Positions 7,559-20,700 of a stretch of DNA of 34,643 nucleotides are shown in pieces. The stretch comes from Ectocarpus siliculosus. Taxonomy: Eukaryota > Sar > Phaeophyceae > Ectocarpales > Ectocarpaceae. The translations under genes and the position numbers were made by a program. The notes below the pieces were generated by a model. That model saw only the letters and a list, made by a program, of their open reading frames with translations. It had not been told where the DNA came from and searched no databases. Positions within the stretch are counted from its first letter, which is position 1; each line of letters opens with the position of its first letter. The stretch covers positions 3,632,958 through 3,667,600 of the forward strand of contig FN649728.1 of NCBI GenBank assembly GCA_000310025.1, read 5' to 3'.

Positions 7559-10029
7559 TGGTGGTTGATTTACGACAACACTGACTGACTTTTGCATTCT
7601 CTGTGTCGTGCGTGTACACACGTGCAACTGCTGCAAACAATCACTGGCACGTAAGTTCGCCTCTGGGGCCACTCTTCTTCTCCTTTCTTTCTCGCACCCA
7701 TCTGATCCGACCGCCGTCACGAGAAGACGCCGTGCCTAGTCACTACAGCAGTTCCGCAGAGGTGCGGTGGAATTGCGCCCACAGTGCCCGATTTCAGATT
7801 CCCAGATGACGTCATGCACTCCAATCGACAAGGATTTGTTTTTTGTGGGGGTATGGAATCCCTATCCCGGCACCGCTGACGTGGTTTATTTTTTTCCGAA
7901 TTCCAAATCCCTGTGCAAGGGCGGGTACGCTCTCCCACATCATAGCACACCCACCACCACACTACCACTAGCAGCAGGGAAAGACCTGCCCGAAGCCGTA
8001 GTCCGGCCCGTCAAACCAGCGTAAAGTCCGTACGCAGGGGGAGAGATATGAGCGCCAAGGCTCGCTGGAATTACAACAAGAAGGTGTGGTGTGTGTTTGT
8101 ATACTGCTGCAGTCGGTGTACCGTCGCGCCAAATTGCTTGTTTTTGACTCGATCCCTCAACCATCGGATTGTTGTCAGCGGGACCGATGTCAGAGCGAGA
8201 CTCCGCCGTACGCACGCTTCCTCATGCGGCGTGTCTTCGCAACGCTGCCGGTGTTGCTTGCAGTAATATTTTTTGTGTTTCGGCAGCGCTGGAAGTGTTT
8301 CGCTTCTGCCTACCAGCTGTGTTGATGATGGAACGTCGGCTCAAAGTCGTGAATGGATTGATTGATCTCCAAGCAGAGACGCATGTTTATTTTCGTTCAC
8401 GGCTGACAATCTCCAACCTGTCTTGACGCATGTACCTCGTCATTATTGTTTTGCGTCCAGCCCACCGGCGAAGTCATGCCCTATGAGCAGGCCAGCTGCC
8501 CTGGCTTGTTGTGTGATTGTTCTGGTCCCTCTATCCAGGATGTGCGGGTCATAGACTACAGCAGCAGTATCCGGGAAGTTAACGGAGAGATAGACTATTA
8601 ATAGAATACTTTCACGCGCACCATGTGTGCGTACGTATACAATCAAATCCAGTCTCTCTTTCTCGCCATCTTACCTTTCGGCATCTATGCTACCTATCGT
8701 ACTTCTTGTTCCACACCCGACGCGTTTGAGTCCGTTTAACCCCGGCAAATGAGCCACGTCATGTAAGGGATTGTTGTATTCAGGGGGGAGGGGCGATCAA
8801 AATGTTAATATTGTAATGTGTTCGTGCGTGTGCCCTACCAATATTTTTTATTGCCTTTTGGTTGAGCTTTGTTGAAGCAGATGCCCCAAAAAAATGTACA
8901 TATTTGAAGCGGGATCTCTTTGCCAGCAGTCCGTGTTACTCGTGCATCATCTTTTCAACGACACACGGAATTAGCGCAATGCTGTACCTACTATCCTTCG
9001 ATTGTTTTACACTCGGAATATCCAACCCACTAGTGTCGCGTTTCGTCCGGGGACATTCTGGCCGGTACATGCGGGTGTGGGGGACGGGGCGGGGGGGGGG
9101 CAAGGGGGCAACCAGCGTCGTCCGGCGAGAGTGTCTGTTGAGGACGGCAACGCCACCGCTACAGGCCGTTTCGCGATGAAACAACCCCCGTGCGTCGACG
9201 TCGTGATACGGCATTTTGCCGAACGGCTGTCTCAGGCTCTCTTTGATTTTTATATGTTCATCCTTTTTTTTTTTTATGCATACCTGGATATTTCTTCAAA
9301 ATAAGGTAAGTAGTACCATTCTGTTGCTGTACTTGCAGATTTTTCACGAAGCGCATGTATCCGATGTTTGTTGACTAAATAGTCTACTAGGATATACGCG
9401 CTTTTGTATCCTTTTTGGCCTGCTCTTTCATGCTCTTTCAAAGAGGGGAAGCTCGTGTGCCCTCGGATGACACACAGCGCAAAACCAAATGTCGTCTTCG
9501 CACAAAGAACGCACAGCGGAGTTTGGTGATTCTGGCATCGGGGCCATTTGTGAGGGTATAGCAGTCTTGTGTTGCTGTATGGCAATCATGCACAACAACA
9601 AGCAGTGTTAAGACTTTCGTGACCCAATGACACGTGATTAACCGTCTCCCTCCTTCCTTCATTTCCTTCCTTTCCTTTCCCTCTTTTGGTGATGAAATGG
9701 CAAATGACCCCGCACCCCCCCCCCCTCGCCCGGCTTCGTTCGAGCAGTTCGCTACCCAGGCTCGGTCAATCTAAGCGCAAGGCACCGACACCGCTGCAGA
9801 GAAACGAAGAATAACAAACGAAAAGACTACAATCTCTCTCTCGACGAGGAGGACGTTGCCTAGCACGAAAACCCCGCCGCCTACCGACCTCGCGGCGGCA
9901 GCTCAAGCCACGCGCCCGCCGAGGCGGAGACCGCCAAGCAGCAGCGGCCGCCAGGGTACACAACCAAGGCACCAGAAACCCTCCCCCAGGTTGCAATAGT
10001 ACGGAGACGCTGCGACGGCGATCAGCATC
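7559..10029. other. Intergenic region upstream of the aspartate oxidase gene
   Basis: No gene can be supported. One short plus-strand frame (8086-8325) contains a hydrophobic run, VFATLPVLLAVIFFVF, but it has no homology I recognise and no clear splice or start context. A short tandem 'TGCTCTTTCA' pair lies near 9420-9440 and a pyrimidine tract at about 9650-9685. The last 250 bases before 10030 are C-rich, then A/G-rich, and probably hold the promoter and 5' leader of the next gene; no TATA-like element stands out. Confidence 0.5.
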
Positions 10030-10358
10030 ATGTCGACGTCTCGCGCGATCCTCCGCCTGGCATCTCGCGGCCCCAGCGGCGGCGGTCGTCGCCGGGTCCT
10101 AACTGCCACTGCCACTAGCGGCGCGCAGCGGCAGGTCGAGCGCGGCTCTGCTCATCCTGCTGCTGGGGGGTCGGCCGCCGGCGCCGGCGCCTCGTATGGC
10201 AGCGTTTCGAGGAACGCTACTGCGGGGTCAGCAGCGGTTGGGCGATGCGGTGTCGCGACGAACGGGAACAACCGGTTCTTTTCCTTGTCGACGGCGGCGG
10301 CGGCTCCGTCGGCGGCTCGGGCTCCGACTCCGACTCCGACTCCGGTCCTGGCTTCCAG
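10030..10358 (+). other. First exon of the aspartate oxidase gene: N-terminal targeting extension
   Basis: Codes for 109 residues rich in Ala, Gly, Ser and Arg, starting [20 protein letters not shown]. There is no hydrophobic signal peptide and no A-F motif, whereas the two plastid-targeted proteins in this window have both. The composition fits a mitochondrial presequence. The FAD-binding domain begins in exon 2. Confidence 0.6.
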
Positions 10359-13300
10359 GTAGTAAGCGTCAGGTTGTATCGCGGGTATCTTTTTTCATCT
10401 GGATTATGACTGCTTATTTCATCTACGGCGAGACATTGGCGGGGGGGTTACCGTGTTTTGCATGCGTAGCAGCGGTTAGGCCATTGACCATGCGTCCACG
10501 AGAGGACGGAGAAATGGGGGGGGGGGGGAGTCGGAAGCGGGCGGTGTTTATGTTGCAGAATTTTCGACTTAGTATCATTTGCAACTTTGTTTGTTCGATG
10601 AAATCAGCGGCGCACGCGCGCGCGCGAACGAAAGGGTCGACTCCTTTTGTACAACCAAGTACGAAAGCCCTGTGTGATGAACTCCTTTTGTACAACAAAA
10701 CACAACGCCGTGTGTGCTGCTGTTGTGGCTGCTGTCATTCTCACATGAATCTTCCGTCCCCGCTCCCCAAACTTTGATATGGACGTCATGTGCACGAAAA
10801 GGAGCCCTGCGTCCGCGACAGAGTTCGACACCGACTTGCTGGTGGTTGGCTGCGGCATCGCCGGCGCCTCCGCGGCCCTCCAGGCCGCCAGGCTGGGCAT
10901 GACGGTGACCATGCTCTCCTCTGCCCGCAACGTGGACGACTGCAACTCGTTCTGGGCCCAGGGCGGCATCATCTACAAGGCCGAGGTGCGGGTCTATTTT
11001 GTTTTCTGGTCGGAAGACGAAGGTGGTCATTTATTTTAGCTTTTGGCGTTGATTAATACTGCTGTTGTAGTGCGTTCGCAGGGGTAGCTGGCTCCAGCGG
11101 GGTTCTATGCGCAATGCGTGTGTTTCGCTATTTTTCGAAACGACCTGGCTGGGTGCCAAGGGGTCTTTTTTCTTTCTTTTGCACAGCGGATGTGCTGCGC
11201 AACGAGCTGGTGTCGCACCTCACGTCTGCGTGGTGTTACTGCTACGCTCGCCCCCCACCCCCCCCTCTGGGCGGTTTGATCCATCGACACGACCCACGTT
11301 ACACTTCGTTCCTGCACTTGGCGGTATGGCGCCACCACGTTTTGTGAAAAATTCCAGACGTTCTTGATTCCCTTACCCAAGAACCACCCCACGCCAACCC
11401 CGAAAACTCCTAATTCATTCTTCAGGACGACTCGCCGGACCTGCTCGCCTCGGACGTCCATACTGCGGGTGCGGGCCTCTGCAACGATCCCGCGGTCATG
11501 AAGCTGGCCGAGGAGGGGCCCGGCAGGGTGGAGCAGATGCTTCTCCGCGGCAGCTCTGAGGTGAGAGACGGAGAAGAGAGATTGGAAAAGAAGGCGGTTA
11601 CAAGACAGAGGGGAGGGGGGAGAGGCTTGCGGCGACGACAGCGACGATAGCATGTGAAAAAATTCTACTACTAGCAGGCGAGACTGCCAGGCTGTGTTTC
11701 TTGTGCACGGCGGGACCGAAATCTAAGTCTCACCGCTTTGTATGCATGTATAGCCCCTTCGTACCGTCTCAAGTCCCCCCTACGCCCCCCCCCCCCCCGT
11801 AACTGGATAGGTGCCGTTCGACCGAGATGCCGATGGCCGCTTGGCGCTGTGCCTCGAGGCTTCTCACAACCGTGCTCGCATCATCCACTGGCGTGACGAG
11901 ACCGGCAAGGCCATCACCACGAGCGTACAGGTAAGAAGTTTTTTTTTTTTTTCTTGTTCTTGACTTCAAATCAGCGCTCACAGCACTTTTATAGTGCCGT
12001 TTATTCCAACCCGTGGTCACACAGAAGGGCCTCTCATTCCCCTCCCCTCCTGCGGTACGAAGTTAGATACGAATGGGTCACCTAGGTAGAATGCAAGTGC
12101 CGTAGGCGGTGGTCGCGGCGAAGAAGCAGGGACTAGTCAAAACTGGCAACACGAAATCAATGATGAAGGCAGGAGATGTGGGAACTAAAAGGTTCAGGAC
12201 AGCTGTTGATCGTTTCAGTTCCCCCCACCACCTGCGACCTCCGCTGTGTTGGCTCTCCACTTTGCTTTCCCCGGCGCGGCTCGGTTGCCACGCAGAGAAA
12301 TTTGTCGTGATCCTCCTTTTCCCCTGAACCTTGTGTTGTTCTGTCCCTGGAAAGCATGTCCGCACAGTTTCGGTTACTAAACTTACGGATGTCTACACCG
12401 CACCTGAGTCTCCGTGCGAACAGCCGAGACATCGTTCTGCTACACAATGCGCACACGTGGAACACATCTGAGACACGCCTGTCTGCGTGCACCCCCTTTC
12501 TCTGTTGTGTGACGTCACCAACGGACAGGCCGCAGCCGCGCAGCACCCGAACATCCGCGTGATGACGAGCACCACGGCGGTGGACCTGGCCCTCGCGGCT
12601 GGCCAGTGCGTCGGCGCGCACGTTCTGGTCGAGGTACAGTATGTTACGTGTCCACCTTTACCCCTTAGGATGCGCCGAACCGTCGCATCTCTCTCTTGCC
12701 CGGGCCGCCGCCCTGTTTTGGTCCCACTTGTTTTTGTTGTTCTTACGAGTGTTTTTGGCGTTTGACTCTTTGTTCGAGGGCTCTGGGCCCCGAGCAAAAG
12801 AATGTGCGTGGGTGTACCAGGTTTGTTGGCTGACCTGTGTGCGTTTGCGCGCGGGCGGCTACACCTTCGCGTCGTACCGCGCCACCACTCCGTGTGGGAA
12901 AGCTACGTCCCTCTTTTTTTTTGTGCGGCTCGTTTACAAGCCCGGCGGCCCCGAAACGCCTACGTTAGTTTTGGTTTGTTTCGAACCGCCCCCGCCCCCC
13001 GCGCGCGCGCGCTCTTCCTGGGTGCGCTCGCATACAAAAATTATTCCGCACCTGCGATTGGTGGCTCTCAGGATTCCGGCATGAACGATGGCAGCGGCAT
13101 GGGCCGCGGCGGCGGCTACCACCTGGAGACCATCCGCGCGCCGGCGACCGTCCTCGCGACGGGGGGGCTCGGCGACCTGTACGCGCACACGTCCAACCCC
13201 GCGAGCGCCAAGGGCGCCGGCTTCGCGATGGCGCTGCGCGCGGGAGCCGTCCTGTCCGGCATGGAGTACGTCCAGTTCCACCCGACCACGCTCCACATCC

Positions 13301-15514
13301 CGGGGCAACGGAGCTTCCTGTTGACGGAGGCACTTAGGGGGGAAGGCGCGAGGCTCGTCGACCGCAGGGGGCGCTGCTTCGCCAAGAACTACCACCCGGA
13401 CGGCGAGGTGAGAACACGGACGGACGTCGTGTGTTGATGCCTGTTCGGGATCACTGCTACGGCTGCTGCTGCTTGTACTATCGCATGTGGCGTTTAATTT
13501 TTGCATGTTTTTTTTGTGTGTGTGTGTGTGGGCGGGGGGGGGGTGCCGGTGCTGCAGGTGATTGTTCGCCTATTTATTTGAAAGGACACCTTAGCCGAAA
13601 GGACGTCTTTCTGCTGAAGTTCACCCAACGCGTTTCTCGAGCTCCGAACCCCCCGTTTCTCGCGTCCCTGTCTCTTGCCTGCCTGCGCGATACACGATCT
13701 GCGGCCATGTCTTTAGATCGCTGCGCATCATGTGTCGGTTCGCGTCATGTTTTTCGGCGTTCTGTTTGCTCTTCCTCCACCTTCGACCGAAGAACTGACT
13801 TTGTCGCCCTGCCCTCCTCTCACTCCGCTTCCTACGTGCGTGTGTCGCTTCCTCCCCCCCCCCCTTACTACTTTTTTACGCAATAACCAGCTCGCCCCGC
13901 GGGACGTCGTGAGCCGGACCATCCTGAGCGAGATGCGCCTCCAGGGGGCCCCCCACATGTACCTCGACATCTCGCACCGTCCCGCGGACTGGATCCGGGG
14001 CCGCTTCCCTTCCATCTACGAGCACTGCATGAGGCAGGGGCTCGACATGACCGTGCAGCCGCTCCCGGTCGTGCCCGCGGCGCACTACTTCTGCGGCGGC
14101 GTCGCGACCGACCTGACGGGGCGGACGACCGTACCTGGACTGTTCGCTGCCGGTAAGGATAACACGGATGACTTGTCACTTGCTTCGAAGTGGTTGAAAT
14201 TTTGTCCGTGGGTGCCATATAAGTATAGATGGAATAATTGTTGGGGGTTGCATGTGAAAAAGAAAAGCATGTTCTGTGCGCGTTTTTTGCGGGTTGTGGA
14301 TCTCGCTTGGTTGTCTTGGGGTCTCTATCCAAATGTGCGGCTCATGTCCTCGCTGTAGATGAGGACCGGATCGCCACTGCTGTCTTTTTTCCCACGCGTG
14401 CTAACGCGCACACCCAAACCACGGCCCGCTTCTCGTTCCGCAGGGGAAGTCGCCTGCACCGGTCTTCACGGCGCCAACCGCCTGGCGTCGACCTCCTTGC
14501 TGGAGGGCCTCGTCTGGGGCTGCTCGATCGCTGACCACCTCGCCGACCGCGGCAGCAAGGACTCCAAGGACGGGCTGGCGGCGTCGGCCGACATGGGCGC
14601 TCTCGCGCCGCCGAGGGTCCCGGGGACCGCCGCGGGCGGGGGCGGCCCGGTGGCGTCGGCCAAGGCTCTCTCTTCCGCCTGGAAGGATCTCAGGTGTGTC
14701 AAGAGTGTGTCGTGTGTTATTTTGTTGGCATGGACCGCGCTGCCTAACCGGCTGGTCAATGAAAATACGTCAGTCTCAGTGCGGCTGAAAACACAACTTG
14801 CGTGGGTGTGTATGTAGGCGGCACAGACCGCGCTCACTGACGTAGTGGCCAATGAGAAGGTGACGCCCCCGTGTAGCAAAAGTGCGAATGTTGCAAGAGC
14901 GTCTGGTTCGGTCATCCGCGGGATACAAACGGGCACGCGTGTGTCTGTACTTTTGTGGTTGCGAGGTCCACGCTGACCCGGTCAGATCGTAGCGACAAAA
15001 AATAGTAGAAAGTTCGTTCGAAGACCCACAGCTCAGCGTTACAAGAGTAGACCCCTACACCGTATTTCCTGTTTTAGAGGCTACCGCTTTTAGCACTGGC
15101 TACGAAACGTTAAACTGAGTTCCGGCAGTCAACCCATCAAAGTTCAGACGTGACCACACGAAACCCATCACAGCAGTAGTTTCTGACGTGTCTTTGCTGC
15201 GGTGCCCCCCCCGCCCCCCGCCCCCGCCCCCCCAACGACGATGCGGCGGCAGGACGATCCTCTGGGAAGACGTTGGCGCCGTCCGCAGGAGCTCTTCCCT
15301 CCGCGAGGGCGCCCAGCTCCTCTCGGACCTGGCCGACCGCTGCAGCCGCCTGTACGACACGTCCGCCCTGTGCCCCGAGACGGTGGAGCTCCGCAACGGG
15401 GTGCAGACGGGGGCCATGATCGCCGCCGCCGCCGCGAGTAACGAGTGCTCCGTGGGGACGCACTTCGTCGAAGAGGAGGACGAGGAGGACGACCACGGGC
15501 AAGCCAGGGCCTAG
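10030..15514 (+). CDS. nadB: L-aspartate oxidase, 9 exons, 660 aa
   Basis: Flavoprotein oxidising L-aspartate to iminoaspartate, which quinolinate synthase uses for de novo NAD synthesis. Exons: 10030-10358, 10802-10985, 11426-11560, 11811-11930, 12529-12633, 13072-13407, 13891-14152, 14444-14693, 15253-15514; all junctions agree in phase. Gly126, Gly128 and Gly131 (VVGCGIAG) bind [12 protein letters not shown] follows at 158-166. His361 (QFHPT), Thr376 (LLTEALRG), Arg407 (LAPRD), His468 (PAAHY) and Arg503 (GANRLAS) have the same spacing as E. coli His244, Thr259, Arg290, His351 and Arg386 as I remember them. The C-terminal helical domain contains [10 protein letters not shown] and ends in an acidic tail. 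The first 110 residues are an extension, Arg-rich and almost without acidic residues at the start. The second exon could begin at 10805 instead. It is convergent with the next gene. Confidence 0.95.
14727..14880. repeat. Dispersed repeat family A, copy in intron 8 of the aspartate oxidase gene
   Basis: The stretch from GGACCGCGCTGCCTAACCGG to GCGGCTGAAAACACAA matches the repeat array in the last intron of the reductase gene (30278-30702), sharing 'TAACCGGCTG', 'CAATGAAAA' and 'CGTCAGTCTCAGTGCGG'. A second, more diverged copy follows at about 14822-14860. Confidence 0.75.
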
Positions 15515-15561
15515 AGCCAAGTGGCGGAGCGTCGTGTCGTGTGGAATGGCGCCACCACCAC

Positions 15562-15797
15562 CACCATGTGGACGTTTTTTTGTTCCCACCGCTAACATTT
15601 GGACGACTGGCGTCGTCGGGTCGTGTCGCATCACGCGCCCACAGCCGACATGTGGACGACTCGTGTTGTTTTTTGTTCCCACTACCGACGTATGGACGAC
15701 AGATGATGTGTTTTGTTCCCGTAGCCGAAATATGGACGACTGACGTCGGTGTTTGTTGTTCCCACCGCCAACATACGGACGCCTGGTGTTTTTTTGT
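15562..15797. repeat. Minisatellite, about 41-bp unit, five to six diverged copies
   Basis: Each unit has 'GTTCCCAC', then 'GCC(A/G)ACAT', then 'TGGACGACTG' and a T-rich end. Units start at about 15581, 15638, 15678, 15718 and 15757, with a partial unit before. Units differ by substitutions and small length changes. It begins about 50 bases after the aspartate oxidase stop, so it is probably in the 3' untranslated region. Confidence 0.8.
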
Positions 15798-17171
15798 CAA
15801 ATGTCTGCTGGTACATTTTTTTGGGTCGAATCTTTTTTGTCGAGTATTTATTTTGTGTGTCTCGCGTGTGTAGGCGTTTTGGTGGGCGCGCACAAACGTG
15901 AAGATGACCCGTGTTTGCGTCTCGAAAGAGCGTAGGCGTTGTGTGCGCGGTCACACAACATATATTGTAGTGACTGTCTAACTGGCTGAGGTTGTTTGGA
16001 CGTAAGGGTTTGCGAATGAACATTAGTACATCGGTGTCTGCGTTGCATACATGATCGGTTAAGTACTCGGCCTCGCAGCCACGGTAAGGAGATACAACGC
16101 TGTCGGCAGTACCCACATATTTCACATTACGGTGGTTTGGTTTGAGAAATAATAGGACGCCGGGCGAGCTCCATTTTTTGTCAACATGGGCCCCGAGTGA
16201 CCCACAGAAGACTTCGCATCTAAACATGAAAACCTTGAACGGTGACGTGGGGCGGTGGGCATTCGAGGGCTCTCTCGTGTGTGCGATAAATCCATTGTGC
16301 TTCTATCGCTTGCCGGGTGTTGTGCTGTGTTCACGCGAAAGAGGCGTGTGGCGACGGGAGGGGGCGTGTTGCACACCCGTCAGGCTCAACGTAGTGGAAG
16401 AAGATGAGGTGTTGCCAAGCACAGGGAGAGGGGGTCTTGGTGACAGGTGCATATATGTTGAAAACAAGGTCGTGGTTGTAGTAGAGGATACCTGTCCGTC
16501 GGAAGAGTAGGATTTCTGTATATTGCGTGTGAGTCGTGGAAAGGTAGGACGAACATGTTGGTAAAAAAAAATCGCAAGAGGTCAAAGAGAACTCCGTCCT
16601 CGTACATGCGCGAATGCATAGGTCCGTGGAAGATAACGGATGGACATCAAACTTTGACTTGACGTGTCGCGGGTGCGTACCTGCATTTTTTTTTTTCATG
16701 TCAGGGTTGATTAATCGTGCGCGTGTTCGGGCGGGGAGTTAAGGCTGATGCTGTTCTGACATTCCTCCACCCCTACTTGCATCCGGTCAAACGCCTTCCA
16801 CGTGGAAAGGCTAGCACCATCAACGGCAGTCCTCAGAAGAGTCGTCGACTGTTCGGCAAGAAGAACAGGAGAAAATGGTGGTGTCGTTGATTGTTGGTAC
16901 GCACCCGCCTCACGAAGCAAACACATGCAGCAAGCAGGCGGCGACAGTGTCGACTAATATATTAGTCTCGACAACGTTATCCACTCAATTCTTGTGTTAC
17001 CCTTTCAGGTGGAGAAGTTCACACCGCCACAAAGACAAGGGCGGCATGAAGCTAGCTACAGGTAGGATTTTCAACAGGCAGGCAAGGGGGAATCTCAAAA
17101 AACATCAACACTTTAAGGAACAAAGAAAAAAAACACGCACTCTGGCCACATGGTGGGCACACCGCGAAACT

Positions 17172-17336
17172 AGCGACGGGAAGAGGCGACAAATACGTTT
17201 GCATGCGTACACAAACGCGGAGAGCGAGACACAGCTGACGACAACGTGGGTCGAAGCGACGGGAAGAGGCGACAAATACGTTTGCATGCGTACACAAACG
17301 CGGAGAGCGAGACACAGCTGACGACAACGTGGGTCG
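17172..17336. repeat. Perfect tandem duplication, 83-bp unit
   Basis: 17172-17254 and 17255-17336 appear identical, starting AGCGACGGGAAGAGGCGAC and ending GACGACAACGTGGGTCG. Identity implies recent duplication. The unit is not a multiple of three and no gene spans it. Confidence 0.9.
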
Positions 17337-17745
17337 GGTTGCAACGCCCGCCGCCACCACCACGTGAGGACACCAGCGTTTGCGATGAACTCCCATCGTA
17401 CCGTCCAAGACAGGGTACAGTGCACACATCGTCCGCTGCCGCGAGAAACACAAAACCAACAGGCAGAATACGAGCTTACAGCTAAACGCGCTGCGGAGGC
17501 ATTACACCACACAGGAACCATTATTGGGCCGACAGCAGTTGCTCACGTCACGGCAAGGCCAAAAAGGGTCGGTGACTAGTCGCCGACGCGCGCATGCGAA
17601 ATACTACACAGTTTCACACTACAAAATTGGCGCCGGCATCTCACTTCTACTGCTGTAGCTCCCCAGCGGTGCATCTATTTTACCAACAAAGGACAAAAAT
17701 TAGAGTGCCTCCCCCCCCGCTCAAAACAATCTTGAAAGGCTAACT

Positions 17746-20700
17746 CTATATGGTAGCGTCTCCGCAAAGCATCTCGTCCACCAGAGGGATAGCATCCTGC
17801 ACGCGGAACACGCAGCAGGTCGGTGAAAGACATGATTAGACGACAAGGAAAAGGGGAGGGTTGAGACAAGCACGAGGCACAATCCGTGAGGATGGCTAAA
17901 AACCCTGCTGCCCGACCCACGTTTACATGATAAAACGGTTCTTCCCTGCTCTACTCTACGCATACGATTTTCGTGGGTCAACCAGGCTGCACAGAAACCG
18001 CTGTTGTCAGCCGCCATCCTACGCATCCTACGCGCATTTGATATCCTGCACCCACTCCACCGGGGTTACTTGTTCCTGTTCCGGAATATATTCCAAGCAG
18101 CCCTGTTATTGCACCGCTTATGCATACCTGTTCTTCTTCCTCATCGATGAGCAAGTAATTTCCCGGCGTATGCTCCTTCGCCAGGATCAGTATCGGCTCC
18201 AAGAACCGCACGATCAAAAACTCCTTTCGAAACCAAAAACAAACGAGCAAGAGCGGCAGCGGCATCGTCGAGCAAAACCGGAGGAGAATGATTCAGGGGT
18301 CGTGCTATATGGTGCTGGGGTCGGAGCTCTTGGCGCACACTCATTTGTTTTATTTCGAGGCGAGGGGGAAGACAAGGACAGGGTTGGTTGTGACAAAAAA
18401 GAAAATACGCCAATTTGTGTACGCACCTGTCTTGTGTCGCTGCGTCGGGGTTTGGACAGGAAACAGCTACAGTCCGGGCGCAGGCCACGAAGAGCACTTG
18501 GGTACTATCGAAAATAAAGCGCGACAAATCTGTGACTTTTGGCATCCAGGAACTGGTTCCCGGAACGCTTCTTCAAGGAGGTGCCCATCAGTCCGGTAAT
18601 CGGCTTCTAGTCAAAATCCAAGATATTTGGAGCCGTAAAAATCGAAAACGACCTTCGGGCTTCGAAAGTGTTCATGTCCAATGGGAAATCGATAGAGGGC
18701 TGAACCTGACCGGTTCGAACGGAGCTGTTTGGTTGAGCTACATGTAGTTGGAAATTGGGTGAGGCAGGCGGGCATGGTGTTGCTGGGCATCATCGCAACA
18801 GACAAAATAGCAGTCTTCATCCAGCCCCTCCCCTTTTCGCCAAGGCTCCATCCACAGCATGCCCCTCTCTCCCCCCAAAAGGTTAAAATATACGCACCTC
18901 CCCTTCCAGCAGAAACTCGCCCAGAAGCTCCACCTCATCCGCATCCTCTTCGTCGTCGTCGTCGTCCTCCTCCTCCTCCGCCTCGCCCGCCTCCTCCTTC
19001 TCCTCCCCCTCCCCCTCGGGGTCGCCGCCCTCGGCCTCCCTATCTTTAGCCTCGTCTACCAGCTCGTTCAGCCCCTGGACCGTGAGGGTGGTCGGTGTTC
19101 TGCGAAGGAAAAACGGGATGGGGGGGGGGGGGTGGGAGTCCCGTGATGTGGCGCAAAGAAACACCGGGGTGGGGAGATGGGGGGAAACGGGCGTCCCGTG
19201 ATATGGCGAAAATATGAAGAAGACACCCCGTCAGGTCAGGATCGGGGGGCAAACGATGAAGAAAAGCGTTATTCTGCGCCGGTTTCCAAGCATGGCGAAA
19301 CAGGCATCGGTTTCGCTCTACATGTATGCGTACGTGGCGCCGTTGAACAACGCGTCCTACTCAAAGAAGCCCGCAGGGAAACAGCTTTCGTGCTTCAGCA
19401 GAGATAAGGTTTAAGTGTCGAGCATGGTACGATCTCCGCTGCGCACGTGAAAAGGACAACAGGCTGTGGGGGCGAAAACACACTACAACTGGGACAATTA
19501 TAGCTTGAGCCAGCTCGCACATGATCTTTTGTTTCTGGGCCTCCGAACATAGCTGTGACGCATACTGTGGGATAAAAAAAAACACTAGAACGGCAAATCG
19601 AAACACGAAAAAAACAGGCGGGAAGGCGACAGATGACCGGACCTAGGTTAATACCAACGGAAGAAAGAGCAAAAAAAAAGCATGAAAAGCAGAGGCGGAA
19701 GCCGGCACAGCGCCACAATTTTTCGACCTCGACGACTCGTGTGTCGCAAGAAATGGCATCAGCTACCGAGCAGTACCTTAACAAGGTGACGCCAGGCCCC
19801 AGATCCGCCACGCACGCCTCCGCCAGGGGGAAGAGCTCGTCCATGATGGGGTCGTCGTTCGGCACGGGGCTGACCTCCCCATTCTCGTCGAACGCGATGG
19901 CCACCGCGGGGTCCTGAAGGCAGCGGCCGCCGAGGCGTTCGGTGCGAGAGCAAGCAAGCGATGTGAAGCAAACCAGATAGGAGCGTGTGTCGGGATTACG
20001 GGGCAAAAAAGCGTCGCGCGAGAGAGATCCAAGCAATGAAACACAGCGCATACGAGCGTGTGTAAGGTACAGAGCAATGAAGCACGGCAGATACGAGCGT
20101 GTGTGTTAAGTTTTATGGAGCGTGTGCCCCAGGGTGGGCGAGGGCCAGCAATGAAGCGCGGCAAGTGCTATATAGAGGGAAAACGACACAACAGGGTATA
20201 CCCTGGTCGAAAAGCGACACACCTTGGTACACAGTCCTTAACAGCAGTAAATGCATTCATATGATTGGTCAGCGCCCAATTTCACCCCGGTACGTCCGAA
20301 AAGGTGCAGGGTATACCCTGCTGTGTCTACTTTTCTCACCAACTGTACCCTGTTTTCGGAAGTGTACCCTGACCTGACGGGAAATAAGACCCATTCATCA
20401 ATCATTCCCCCCGCAGGAATCTTCCCAACTCCTTTTCCTCTCCAACCATGGGGTACCAAACGGCGAATCTTCCCACCCAATAACAACCATGGCAACGCGG
20501 CAGGAATCAGTTTCCGCCCCTGCCAAACAACACCAACCATCAACTCTTCCGCTCTAAATCAACAATGAATGGTCGGGCACTACCCCAGCACAGTTGTTCC
20601 GTTTGGAAACATACATGCACACGCGTACAATAATACCCCGTGCACCACTGCTTGCTGCAGTCTATATGCCACATGCACGGGTCACGCTACGAAAGCGAGA

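Larger units (their letters stand above)
15515..17745. other. Convergent intergenic region
   Basis: It lies between the 3' ends of the aspartate oxidase gene (plus) and the DUF3727-type gene (minus). It contains a 41-bp minisatellite right after the aspartate oxidase stop and an 83-bp tandem duplication. Open frames here are either made by the repeats or lack protein-like composition. Both 3' untranslated regions must lie here, but no end signals can be fixed. Confidence 0.55.

Noticed and set aside
8048-8325. Small plus-strand gene with one membrane segment
   Set aside because: The two candidate exons would need a 29-bp intron, far shorter than others here, and there is no homology I recognise.
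15168-15893. Minus-strand frame of 241 codons overlapping the end of the aspartate oxidase gene
   Set aside because: Half is antisense of the last exon and half is the 41-bp minisatellite; repeated peptides reflect the DNA repeat.
20251-20568. Open frame of 105 codons present on both strands (also 21617-21300)
   Set aside because: The duplicate is due to the inverted arms of the foldback element. It has no known domain, contains the palindromes, and its reverse strand is equally open.
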